DNA of 6,955 bases from Anaerolineales bacterium UBA6668 (GCA_002455215.1 DKKK01000222.1:27651-34605), one strand, 5' to 3'; positions 1 to 6,517 are shown, counted from the stretch's first letter. Translations and numbers: made by a program. The notes: generated from the letters alone by a model not told the origin.

Positions 1-1335
1 AAGCACTTGCGCTTGGGCAGTGGCTTCTGCCTGGCGAGTTGCTAAACGGTCATTAATGGCTTGTTGGGTTGCGACAGCTTCGGTTGCAAAGGCGGCTTCG
101 GTTGCTTTGCGAATTTCGGCTTTGGCGGTGGCTGTTGCTTCGGCTTCGGCGGCGGCTTGGGTCGCGGAACTGGCTTGCTGAGTTGCCGCTTCTACCCGTG
201 CGATGGCTTCGGCAGTGCTGGTTGAATTGGCGTTGTTCACTGCACGCATCGCGCTGAGCCCGCCAATACCCAACACCCCTACCACACACAAAAACAAAAA
301 GCCTGCCACCGCCCACACCCACATCGGGATGCCTTTCCGCGTAGGCGTGTAGGGATCCACATGACCTTGCGCTCGCCCACTTGCACCAATTGACGCAGTT
401 CCGGGCTGGGAGATTGCCGGATTGGACGGCTGTGAAATGGTAGCCGGGCGTGCCTGGCTGGTGGTGGCAGGTGTTAGTGGCTCAATCAGTGTGGCTTCGT
501 AGGCAGAAGAATCCATCAAAGGGCGTGATGCGTTCACCGTTTGCCGCAGGGCAACTGCCAAAGCAGAGCCAGTGGAAAACCGGTCATCGCGGTTCTTCGC
601 CATAGCTTTTTGAATGACGTTGTTGTAGCTTTCCGGTAAGCTAGCGTTGAGCGCACGCACGTTTGGCACCGGTTCTTGCACTTGTTTGAGAGCAAGCGCA
701 ATGGGGGTGGGCGCATAAAATGGGGTTGTACCCGTCAGTGCTTCGAACAAAATTGCACCAAGCGCATAGATATCACTGCGTCCATCCAACTCTGCGATAC
801 CGGTTACTTGTTCGGGGCTCATATAAGCGGGTGTGCCTATCAAGTTATCGCCGGTTAGACCGCTTTGGGCTTGGCTAATCTTGGCGATACCAAAATCGGA
901 AAGGTAAGATTGACCATTATTGTCGAATAAAATATTGGCAGGCTTAAGGTCACGATGGATAACGCCTTTTTTGTGGGCATAATCAACCGCCGAACCGATG
1001 CGATCCATAATTTCTAATACTTCATTACGGGGCAATGCGCCCACGCGAATTTTTTCTGCCAGCGAGCCACCGGGCATATAGCGCATCACCAAGAATGGTT
1101 GACCTTCGGATTCGCCGACATCATACACCGGTACAATGGCATGGTGCTCCAATGCGGCAATGGTGCGTGCTTCCCGCTCAAATCGTTGGCGGAACAATGG
1201 GTCGTGCAAAAACTCTCTGGGCAGAATTTTTACCGCGACATCACGGTCAAAGAGTGGGTCATGTGCTTTGTAAACGGTTGCCATGCCACCCCTACCCAAC
1301 TCAGATATAATTTTATAGCGGTCAATTTTTTCCAC
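1..1335 (-). CDS. PknB-type transmembrane Ser/Thr protein kinase, 3' end beyond the window
   Basis: Eukaryotic-type Ser/Thr kinase that would phosphorylate proteins in the cytoplasm; 445 codons are visible and no stop is reached. Residues 7-265 carry the full kinase set: glycine loop LGRGGMATVY (13-22), VAVK lysine K36, helix-C glutamate near E55, HRDLKPAN with D129 and N134, DFG (147-149), GTPAYMSPEQ (167-176), D188 and R252. A Pro/Ser/Thr-rich stretch (270-335) leads to one membrane helix (about 336-361), then an Ala/Thr/Glu/Gln-rich, probably helical outer segment (370-445+). The start is GTG, chosen because the kinase fold begins directly after it and AAGGA lies about 9 nt upstream; no ATG fits. 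No PASTA repeats are visible, so any sensor domain lies beyond the window. It follows the FHA gene on the same strand after 349 nt, which suggests a joint signalling role (inference). All catalytic residues are present, so it should be active. Confidence 0.95.
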   Translation of the reverse strand, partial: MEKIDRYKIISELGRGGMATVYKAHDPLFDRDVAVKILPREFLHDPLFRQRFEREARTIAALEHHAIVPVYDVGESEGQPFLVMRYMPGGSLAEKIRVGALPRNEVLEIMDRIGSAVDYAHKKGVIHRDLKPANILFDNNGQSYLSDFGIAKISQAQSGLTGDNLIGTPAYMSPEQVTGIAELDGRSDIYALGAILFEALTGTTPFYAPTPIALALKQVQEPVPNVRALNASLPESYNNVIQKAMAKNRDDRFSTGSALAVALRQTVNASRPLMDSSAYEATLIEPLTPATTSQARPATISQPSNPAISQPGTASIGASGRAQGHVDPYTPTRKGIPMWVWAVAGFLFLCVVGVLGIGGLSAMRAVNNANSTSTAEAIARVEAATQQASSATQAAAEAEATATAKAEIRKATEAAFATEAVATQQAINDRLATRQAEATAQAQVL

Positions 1336-1684
1336 AGGGTCTTTCCTTACTTTTAGGCGGTATATTCTTCAGATAAATTCAGCCTGATTGAAATTTTGCC
1401 TTTCTCTTGAGAAAAGCGAAATTCTTAACCTTGCCGAATATCGCTCAAAAAATCGCGGAGGCAAAACAGAGTTCTGCGCCCGTACTCTTTTAGTATAATT
1501 TGGTTTGATTAAAAACGCCAGCCACCCTTCAAGAGTTCCCAGAATTAAGGAGATTTTCGATACAGCCAAACACACGGCGTTCGCAAACCAAATGCTTGCC
1601 TATTATATGCGACACGGCTGGAAATTACGCCTTGATTCTTAAGGAAAAGATCCTACATTCGATTCGGGTTGAATATCGTATTCG
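1336..1684 (-). other. Intergenic leader between the FHA gene and the kinase gene
   Basis: No convincing gene lies in these 349 bases. A GTG-started 68-codon frame at 1575-1369 has no recognisable features and is probably chance. On the minus strand there are two -10-like boxes, TATAAT at 1607-1602 and TATACT at 1497-1492, but neither has a good -35 box at normal spacing. No intrinsic terminator is seen after the FHA stop codon. Read-through from the FHA promoter and a separate kinase promoter are therefore both possible. Confidence 0.5.
1398..1417 (-). promoter_or_regulatory. Small hairpin in the kinase leader
   Basis: TTTCTC and GAGAAA pair around a TT loop; the stem is extended by two G-C pairs after one mismatch. 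It sits about 60 nt upstream of the kinase GTG and has no U-tract after it on the minus strand, so it is not a terminator. A role in the 5' leader is possible but unproven; such short stems also arise by chance. Confidence 0.25.
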
Positions 1685-4339
1685 CTAGGGTTGAACAGGC
1701 AAGGTAATGGTGAGAAATTCGCCGAAGTTGGTGATCGGTGTGGCAGGGACTTCATCCACGTAAGCCGGATTCTGTGAAACCACCTTCAGCCCCAACTTGA
1801 CCACCTGCCCAACTGTTGCCTGAATCTCTGTCAAGCGAATGGCTATCTCCCAATAGCGGTGCGCAACTGCATTGCTAAACGTGCTACCAAATCCGGCAAC
1901 CACAATGGATTGGGTTGCGGAAGGTACGCTGAGTGTGTTTCCGGCATGGAGAAAGCGCACTTTGCCATCACGGGCATACACCACGTCTTGATTAATATCC
2001 TGCACACCATTGCGATTGACATCAAAAATCAGGTAAAAATCGTCACCCACCAAATCAGAGCCAAGCAAAGTGTCTGCCTGCGTATCTTGCACTTGGTCAA
2101 TCAACAAGTATAAAAATTGGTTGTCATTGCGCCAGCGCACCACACCGTGCGGCAGTGCGGCAAGTGAAACGGCATTTTGCCATTCGGCGGGCTGGGCAGT
2201 GCCATCAATCGCCAAAGGCGCAGGGGGGGCGCTCGTGACTGTGCTGACTACCGGGGTTGCCAAAGTGGGTGTTGCCGAAATGGTGGGAATAAGCGTGGCT
2301 GTGGAAGTCTCCGTCACCAGCGGCGCTTGGGTGGTAGGTACAATCGGAACGGCGGTGGTAGGTATTGCCGTAGTCGGTAGGCTAGTAGGTGGCAGGAGAG
2401 TGGCGGAGGGAGTTGAAGTCCACGTGGCAGTAGCGGTGGCAGTTTGGCTAGGCAAGACCGGCAGAAGCGGAATATCGCCCGCACTGACAGTGGGAAACAA
2501 CTCGGTATTCACTTCGCACTTGATATACGCGGCTTGCACCCAAGCCACTTGCGTCCCTGCCTGCACGCGCAACCATGTGCCTGTGGCAATTCGCCCAATC
2601 GGTAGCACGGGTGAGTTGTTCGGTAAGGAGGCAATGGCTTTGTAGGCATCGTCTGGACCTTCACGCAATACCAACGAAGACTGACCCGCCGGTAGGTTTT
2701 GAATCAAGCAGTTGGATTGTAACACTTGCACTTGAGCCACCTGCTCCACCACTTGATTATTGTTGGTGCGAGCAACTAGCTTGAAGGAAAGTGGGGCATT
2801 TACATTTTCTATAATCTGTTCCCCCACACTGGCGACCGGTCTGACGGGAAAATCAGCACCTTCCAAAGTGACTATATCTGCTCCAATGACATTCCAGGTC
2901 AGCCTGATATTTTTCGGTTGGTTGACTATTAGGGTACTCGGCTCAATTTTAAACTCAGCGATGGTAGGGGGGGCGCCCTGAACAACAATATTGGCACTTT
3001 TGCGCACTTCGCCCACGCTATTGCGGGCAACCAGTTCCAACTCTGTGTTGGTTTGTACGGTGATGAATTGATGGCTGGTGTGGTTAGGCACTTGCCCAAT
3101 GCTGGGGCGGATCTCCACAATATCGGCATTGCTCACGCTCCACGACACCATCACCTGCTCGCCGGGCTGTAATGGGCGGTCCGGGTAAACTGAAAAGCTG
3201 GTGATTTCCGGGCGTGCAAAATTGCCACAAAAGCCCCACTGATTGGCGCGGCAACTGTTCATTACCAATAGCACAACCGCCAAACAGAGTACCAAACTTG
3301 CAACGATGCCGACCATCGGTAACCAAATTGGCGCCGATGCTTGCAGTAGGTAGCTCCCGCGTGCTAGCACTTCACTGCTGGTGTGGCTCAATGGTGTGGC
3401 GATGATGCTATAGGGCACTATCTGGCTACTGCCAAACAGTTTACTTTCCCGCGCTGAGATTCCCACTTCACAGGAGAAGCTTTCGCCAGCGGGGATTGAG
3501 ACTGTATCTTGAGCAAAGTGGAAGTGTAAATGCTCACCATCGTCCTGCCCTACCAAGCGATAGGATACCGGCGCGTTACCCAGATTTTGGATGATGACAG
3601 TAGGTTTTTCAGACTCACCACCTTCCAATTCCATACTTACTTTTTGTACATTTGCAACTTTCAGCACCGTCTCCACCCGTGCCACCACATCATTGGCAGA
3701 ATTGAGTGCCACCGCTTGTACCCGATGCCGCCCTGCCGCCACCTGATGTGACTGGGGTAAGTTGATTTGTACCGCAAGTTGTTGTGATTCTTGCGATTGC
3801 AGGTAGACCGTCTGGGTAGAGAGCGTTACCCAATGGCTGAGATGCCCGGCAACCCGTAGGGTAAATTCTCCGGCACGCAAACCCGTATTGCGTATCGTGA
3901 GCTTCCCCAAATATTGATTGCCCGGAATCAGCGATTCGATTGGCAGTTCGAGCACCATTTGCCCGACCAATGCCGAGGCTGGCGAATAAGCGCTACCCGC
4001 CGGGCGTGCGAATGTTTCCGGCGCTTCATTGCCCTTGCTCTGCGAGTGATAGACCAGATTGACCTGCCCAAGACGAAGACGAGTGCCGGACAAAACGACA
4101 GTTGGAGTAGCAATTGCCAGGCGTTGCCCGTTGATAAACGTACCTTCCGCACTGCCCAAATCTTCGATCAGTAGGCGGTTTTGCGCAAAGGTGAACCGCG
4201 CATGACGCCGGGCGATGGAAGGGTGTTGCAATTGCAAACGGTTCGATGGCGTGCTTCCCGCGGTGAAGCTTGCCGTATCTGGCTCATAATGGGTAGCGGG
4301 TTGCCCGGGAAGCGATATGTGAAACGTACCAAATTCCAT
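1685..4339 (-). CDS. FHA-domain single-span membrane protein with Ig-like, SH3-like and CBM9-like modules
   Basis: An 884-residue protein that probably couples the outside of the cell to cytoplasmic phospho-signalling. Order: FHA domain (about 12-100, with HPSIARRHARF at 39-49 and DLGSAEGTFING at 60-71); two beta-rich Ig/NEW3-like domains (about 125-230 and 235-335); one membrane helix (338-360); two Ig-like domains (377-454, 458-540); an SH3-like domain (543-610) bounded by Cys544 and Cys608, perhaps a disulfide; a Thr/Pro/Ser linker (about 630-708); and a C-terminal CBM9/DOMON-like domain (709-884) with a Ca-loop-like DVNRNGVQD at 773-781. Cys363 and Cys371 lie just outside the membrane. 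ATG at 4339 is preferred because AGG precedes it by 5 nt and the FHA fold starts there; a TTG ten codons upstream has no ribosome binding site. The FHA lacks the usual GR arginine (Ser29) and NGT asparagine (Glu65). Its own promoter lies upstream and the kinase gene follows. The domain calls outside the FHA are by fold pattern. Confidence 0.93.
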   Translation of the reverse strand: MEFGTFHISLPGQPATHYEPDTASFTAGSTPSNRLQLQHPSIARRHARFTFAQNRLLIEDLGSAEGTFINGQRLAIATPTVVLSGTRLRLGQVNLVYHSQSKGNEAPETFARPAGSAYSPASALVGQMVLELPIESLIPGNQYLGKLTIRNTGLRAGEFTLRVAGHLSHWVTLSTQTVYLQSQESQQLAVQINLPQSHQVAAGRHRVQAVALNSANDVVARVETVLKVANVQKVSMELEGGESEKPTVIIQNLGNAPVSYRLVGQDDGEHLHFHFAQDTVSIPAGESFSCEVGISARESKLFGSSQIVPYSIIATPLSHTSSEVLARGSYLLQASAPIWLPMVGIVASLVLCLAVVLLVMNSCRANQWGFCGNFARPEITSFSVYPDRPLQPGEQVMVSWSVSNADIVEIRPSIGQVPNHTSHQFITVQTNTELELVARNSVGEVRKSANIVVQGAPPTIAEFKIEPSTLIVNQPKNIRLTWNVIGADIVTLEGADFPVRPVASVGEQIIENVNAPLSFKLVARTNNNQVVEQVAQVQVLQSNCLIQNLPAGQSSLVLREGPDDAYKAIASLPNNSPVLPIGRIATGTWLRVQAGTQVAWVQAAYIKCEVNTELFPTVSAGDIPLLPVLPSQTATATATWTSTPSATLLPPTSLPTTAIPTTAVPIVPTTQAPLVTETSTATLIPTISATPTLATPVVSTVTSAPPAPLAIDGTAQPAEWQNAVSLAALPHGVVRWRNDNQFLYLLIDQVQDTQADTLLGSDLVGDDFYLIFDVNRNGVQDINQDVVYARDGKVRFLHAGNTLSVPSATQSIVVAGFGSTFSNAVAHRYWEIAIRLTEIQATVGQVVKLGLKVVSQNPAYVDEVPATPITNFGEFLTITLPVQP

Positions 4340-4433
4340 AGTTACCTGTAATGCGTGTGGTACAGCCAATGAAAAAAGCCCAAATCAATTTTTGAGCGCG
4401 TTTTTTGGGAGATGACCCCACACATGCTAACTT

Positions 4434-4462
4434 ATTTTACAAGGTGCTTGGCGCTCTGGCAA
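4434..4462 (-). promoter_or_regulatory. Sigma-70-like promoter of the FHA gene
   Basis: On the minus strand, a -35 box TTGCCA (4462-4457) and a -10 box TAAAAT (4439-4434) are separated by exactly 17 nt. Each box matches five of six consensus positions. Transcription would start near 4427 and give a leader of about 88 nt before the ATG at 4339. This is the best promoter in the window. It lies just downstream of the broken permease start. Confidence 0.65.
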
Positions 4463-4530
4463 GGGCAGATTTTTGAGATAGGGCAGTTTGACTTATTAAT
4501 GAAAATGGAGCAATCACATCTTGCCCCACT

Positions 4531-4590
4531 TCAAACCGCCTTACGGAATATCCCCCACATCCGCCCCAAAAAACGAGCCTGCCCCGCCAT
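4531..4590 (-). pseudogene. N-terminal remnant of an ABC transporter permease
   Basis: An ATG shares its A with the TGA of the ATPase remnant (TGATG), the tight stop/start junction usual in ABC exporter operons. It opens a frame reading MAGQARFLGRMWGIFRKAV and then meets a TGA. The basic, aromatic start (RMWGIFRKA) resembles the cytoplasmic N-terminus of ABC-2 type permeases just before the first membrane helix, but no helix follows. The identification rests mainly on its position directly after the ATPase tail. Nothing recognisable remains between this stop and the FHA promoter. Confidence 0.55.
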
Positions 4591-4670
4591 CAGCCTCCCG
4601 CTAGTGCCATAAACACATCTTCCAAGGTGGGTTCGGCGGGTTCCAGATGGTGAACATTTATACTGCGCAC
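4590..4670 (-). pseudogene. C-terminal remnant of an ABC transporter ATP-binding protein
   Basis: The last ~26 codons of an ABC ATPase, ending PAEPTLEDVFMALAGG then TGA. The P-[ST]-L-E-D-V-F-x-x-L-[TA]-G ending is characteristic of the ATPases of ABC-2 type exporters, where it closes the C-terminal subdomain. All catalytic parts (Walker A and B, signature, switch His) are missing. The same frame stays open upstream to about 4690 and beyond but no longer looks ATPase-like, so the deletion or insertion junction probably lies near 4670-4690. With the permease remnant next to it, this marks a deleted transporter operon. It cannot produce a working protein. Confidence 0.75.
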
Positions 4671-4997
4671 GCCAATGACACACAAGGGCACTGACAATTT
4701 AATTCCGAAAAATTGCCTTTGAAAACTGTGAAAAAGTAGTGGTAAGTAAACAATTATATACTCAGTATGGGTAAAAATTCCGCTTTTTTCTTAAGGAAAA
4801 AAGCGGAATTTTCATCTGGGGCGGGTACAACTGCGATTGCGACAAGCCCATTTTGAAGCGTATCGGATTGTTGCCACTGGTGCGGCTCACAATCATCCGC
4901 ACTTTAACGAATACAAACATCCACTATTTCTACCTGTTTGGTACGTCAAATGCTCGCAACTATGAGCGAACAGTTGTGAACTGTGTGGGATTGCTGA
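4671..4997. other. AT-rich intergenic stretch with possible coding debris
   Basis: No intact gene is visible. It holds the 17-bp hairpin at 4774-4812. On the plus strand, a frame open from 4795 to a TGA at 4963-4965 contains protein-like composition (for example HFEAYRIVATGAAHNHPHF) but has no start signal and no family I recognise. It may be debris of another lost gene or may be chance. Confidence 0.4.
4774..4812. terminator. Bidirectional intrinsic terminator-like hairpin
   Basis: A perfect 17-bp inverted repeat (arms 4774-4790 and 4796-4812) with a 5-nt loop. The arms contain the core TTCCGC/GCGGAA, with A-runs on the 5' side and T-runs on the 3' side on either strand. It lies about 185 nt past the stop of the four-helix membrane protein gene and separates that region from the FHA unit. 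It would best terminate minus-strand transcripts coming from the right, where five Us follow the stem. Confidence 0.6.
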
Positions 4998-5474
4998 TTA
5001 TCTTAATGGCATCTGGCGAGCTTGCCACACTTTTTGTGCCAACCAATGCCCTGCCAACCAAAAAATGATCCAACCGAGATAACGAAAAATAGTCGCGAAT
5101 TCAAGTTGAAAGGGAAAAAGTAGCTGTGCAAGCATGTCGAACATGCCAAAACCTGCAAATAGCCAGATGAGATTGTAAATTGTAAACGTAATCGCTAATG
5201 ATTCGTAGTTTTCATTTGCCTGCCGAAGTGCCAATGTTGTGAGCACAATGGAGACGAATAAGAAAAAAAACAATGTACCCGGCACAAAACGATACAAATG
5301 ATACAAGTTTGGAAAAGCGCCATAAATTTCTGGGTACTCATATATTTTTTCTTGAACACCCAGAGCCGTTATTGGAATCAATATCCCTATACACAGCCAA
5401 GAACAAACAAGCACATAAATACCCACTTGGGTGGGAAACTGGATTGTACGATAATAAGAGAGTAAGGTTTTCAT
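4998..5474 (-). CDS. Orphan four-helix membrane protein
   Basis: A 158-residue integral membrane protein of no family I recognise. Four hydrophobic segments are visible: about 16-38, 65-83, 93-118 and 128-148. The short loop after the first helix is rich in Tyr, Glu and Pro (EKIYEYPEIYG, 42-52). The N-terminus (MKTLLSYYRT) and C-terminus (QKVWQARQMPLR) are both basic, so both ends are probably cytoplasmic. The ATG is preceded by AGG at 8 nt. The four evenly spaced segments, basic ends and ribosome binding site support a real gene. It is AT-richer than the FHA and kinase genes, stands alone, and is followed by a hairpin terminator. The sequence offers no clue to its substrate or partner. Confidence 0.75.
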   Translation of the reverse strand: MKTLLSYYRTIQFPTQVGIYVLVCSWLCIGILIPITALGVQEKIYEYPEIYGAFPNLYHLYRFVPGTLFFFLFVSIVLTTLALRQANENYESLAITFTIYNLIWLFAGFGMFDMLAQLLFPFQLEFATIFRYLGWIIFWLAGHWLAQKVWQARQMPLR

Positions 5475-5778
5475 TGGATTTACCTAAATCAAATTTACTT
5501 CAACTTACACCACTTGCCGATTTTGAAATCTCATTTACCATCCATGGCATAAGATATTTTCAACCAACCGAAAACCTAAGCAGTAGATGTTTGTGATTTA
5601 GATTTGGTGTGGGTATTGAATTTAGTAGTTGTTAGGTCAGAAGTTAAGTGGTATTAGGCTAGCTTAACAATAATTTGTTAAAAAAGTTCAATTTGTATTC
5701 TTAGGACGGGAAAATTGTTTGTGAGTCCAATTCACTATAATACAAATTGCCTTGAAATGGTTTTTTGGGTTATTAGGT
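5475..5778. other. AT-rich intergenic region
   Basis: No gene is visible on either strand. A TATAAT lies on the plus strand near 5737, but its best -35 match is only 15 nt away and no plus-strand gene follows. No convincing minus-strand promoter for the membrane protein gene was found. The palindrome at 5664-5681 is the only clear structure. Confidence 0.5.
5664..5681. promoter_or_regulatory. Operator-like palindrome
   Basis: TTAACAA, TAAT, TTGTTAA form a perfect 7-4-7 inverted repeat between two minus-strand genes, about 190 nt upstream of the four-helix membrane protein start. No U-tract lies on the correct side, so it is not a terminator. It could be a binding site for a dimeric regulator, but AT-rich DNA makes such palindromes fairly easily. 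Confidence 0.25.
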
Positions 5779-6333
5779 CTAACGATATTTGATACGAAGT
5801 GTTTGACGTACTGCTTCTGGCCCACCAGCCGCTCGTACACCCCATTCTCCTAAACAAACATTTATAGAATACAAACTATAGCCGTAAGTACTCAGTTGTC
5901 CATTATAAAACGCCATAAAGTTTGAAATTACTTGGTTTGCACTATAACCCATCCGACTATCGGCACTCCATCTCATAACACTGGGGGAAACAGTTTGAGA
6001 TGTATTAGCAAAAAATAACCAATCCCAATCAGTCGGGTCATTATCGCAAGTTTGGCTCGCGGTATAACTGCTTACTCTGACATTGTTTACTAAAGATAAG
6101 TACTGTCCACCATAAGGCATCTGAACATTGTAGCCGGGACTAAGAACTTTAATATTCACTAAGTGCCTGGACATAAATGTTGCATAATCACTTAAAATAT
6201 TAATTTCTTCTAGAACAATTTCTTGTTCAGCATTATTTAATTGAGAAAATGCGGCGTTTAAATCTACTTCCCCATTAACAATATCTTTTGCCAACCGTTT
6301 TAAGCATTTTTGGGTTTTACACACCCTTCGTTG

Positions 6334-6339
6334 CTCCTT
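6334..6339 (-). promoter_or_regulatory. Strong Shine-Dalgarno-like AAGGAG before an internal GTG
   Basis: AAGGAG lies 9 nt upstream of the GTG at 6324-6322. In the current repeat phase this is the only well-placed start for the body of the exported-protein gene and would give a 181-residue product without a signal peptide. The same bases encode KE inside the full-length frame, so it may be a coincidence. Confidence 0.35.
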
Positions 6340-6435
6340 ATCGCCCTGAATAGGGGTATTAGAAGTTGCATTAACTCCAGATATTCCCCAAAAACTAAGT
6401 AAAGCAACAATTAATAATGCGAAATTTATACAATT

Positions 6436-6458
6436 AGTGAGTGAGTGAGTGAGTGAGT
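6436..6458. repeat. AGTG tetranucleotide repeat, 5.75 copies, within the first codons of a gene
   Basis: Twenty-three nt of perfect AGTG repeat on the plus strand (ACTC on the coding strand). It begins right after the second codon of the ATG at 6463 and ends just before the signal peptide. Gain or loss of a unit by slipped-strand mispairing shifts the reading frame. Losing one unit, or gaining two, puts the ATG in frame with the signal peptide; the present number does not. Confidence 0.95.
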
Positions 6459-6472
6459 TTCATTTAGTAAAT

Positions 6473-6477
6473 TCCTC
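6473..6477 (-). promoter_or_regulatory. Ribosome binding site GAGGA of the phase-variable gene
   Basis: GAGGA sits 9 nt upstream of the ATG at 6463. This is evidence that the ATG, and not the internal GTG, is the designed start even though it is out of frame in this copy. Confidence 0.6.
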
Positions 6478-6517
6478 ATAAATACTTTTGTAATAACTAG
6501 CCTAAACCACTTGAATA

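Larger units (their letters stand above)
5779..6463 (-). pseudogene. Small exported protein of unknown family, out of frame at a tetranucleotide repeat (probably phase-variable, OFF)
   Basis: The ATG at 6463 has a good ribosome binding site but reads only MKLTHSLTH before a TAA at 6436-6434, because of the AGTG tract inside its first codons. The frame holding the rest of the gene runs from just after a TGA at 6462-6460 to the TAG at 5779, with no ATG, GTG or TTG before the signal peptide. Removing one 4-nt unit joins the two and gives 226 residues: MKLTHSLTN, a hydrophobic core (about FALLIVALLSFWGI), and a cleavage site after VNA at residue 31. The predicted mature part (about 195 residues) has four cysteines, fitting disulfides outside the cell, and a Tyr/Ser/Asn-rich C-terminal half. 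I recognise no family. A GTG at 6324 could instead start a 181-residue form without the signal. Base composition is AT-rich. It is either a phase-variable gene or a frameshifted one. Confidence 0.75.

Noticed and set aside
1035..1356. Plus-strand frames of 85-91 codons opposite the kinase N-terminus
   Set aside because: The minus strand encodes every conserved kinase motif through this stretch, so these are shadows.
1494..1499. Plus-strand TATAAT
   Set aside because: No -35 box is suitably placed and no plus-strand gene follows.
1369..1575. 68-codon minus-strand frame between the FHA and kinase genes
   Set aside because: It starts with GTG without a clear ribosome binding site, has no motif, and overlaps the leader hairpin and a -10-like box.
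2070..2645. 191-codon plus-strand open frame
   Set aside because: It is antisense to the Thr/Pro linker and SH3-like part of the FHA protein; its Val/Ala/Gly-rich repeats are the mirror of ACN and CCN codons on the real strand.
4340..4369. TTG start ten codons upstream for the FHA protein
   Set aside because: No ribosome binding site precedes it, whereas the ATG at 4339 has AGG at proper spacing and begins right at the FHA domain.
5273..5596. 107-codon plus-strand open frame overlapping the four-helix protein start
   Set aside because: It lies antisense to a better supported gene, has no good ribosome binding site, and shows no domain or membrane pattern.
6436..6458. Short tandem repeat read as a CRISPR array or iteron origin
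   Set aside because: The unit is only 4 nt and has no spacers; its place in the first codons fits a slippage tract instead.
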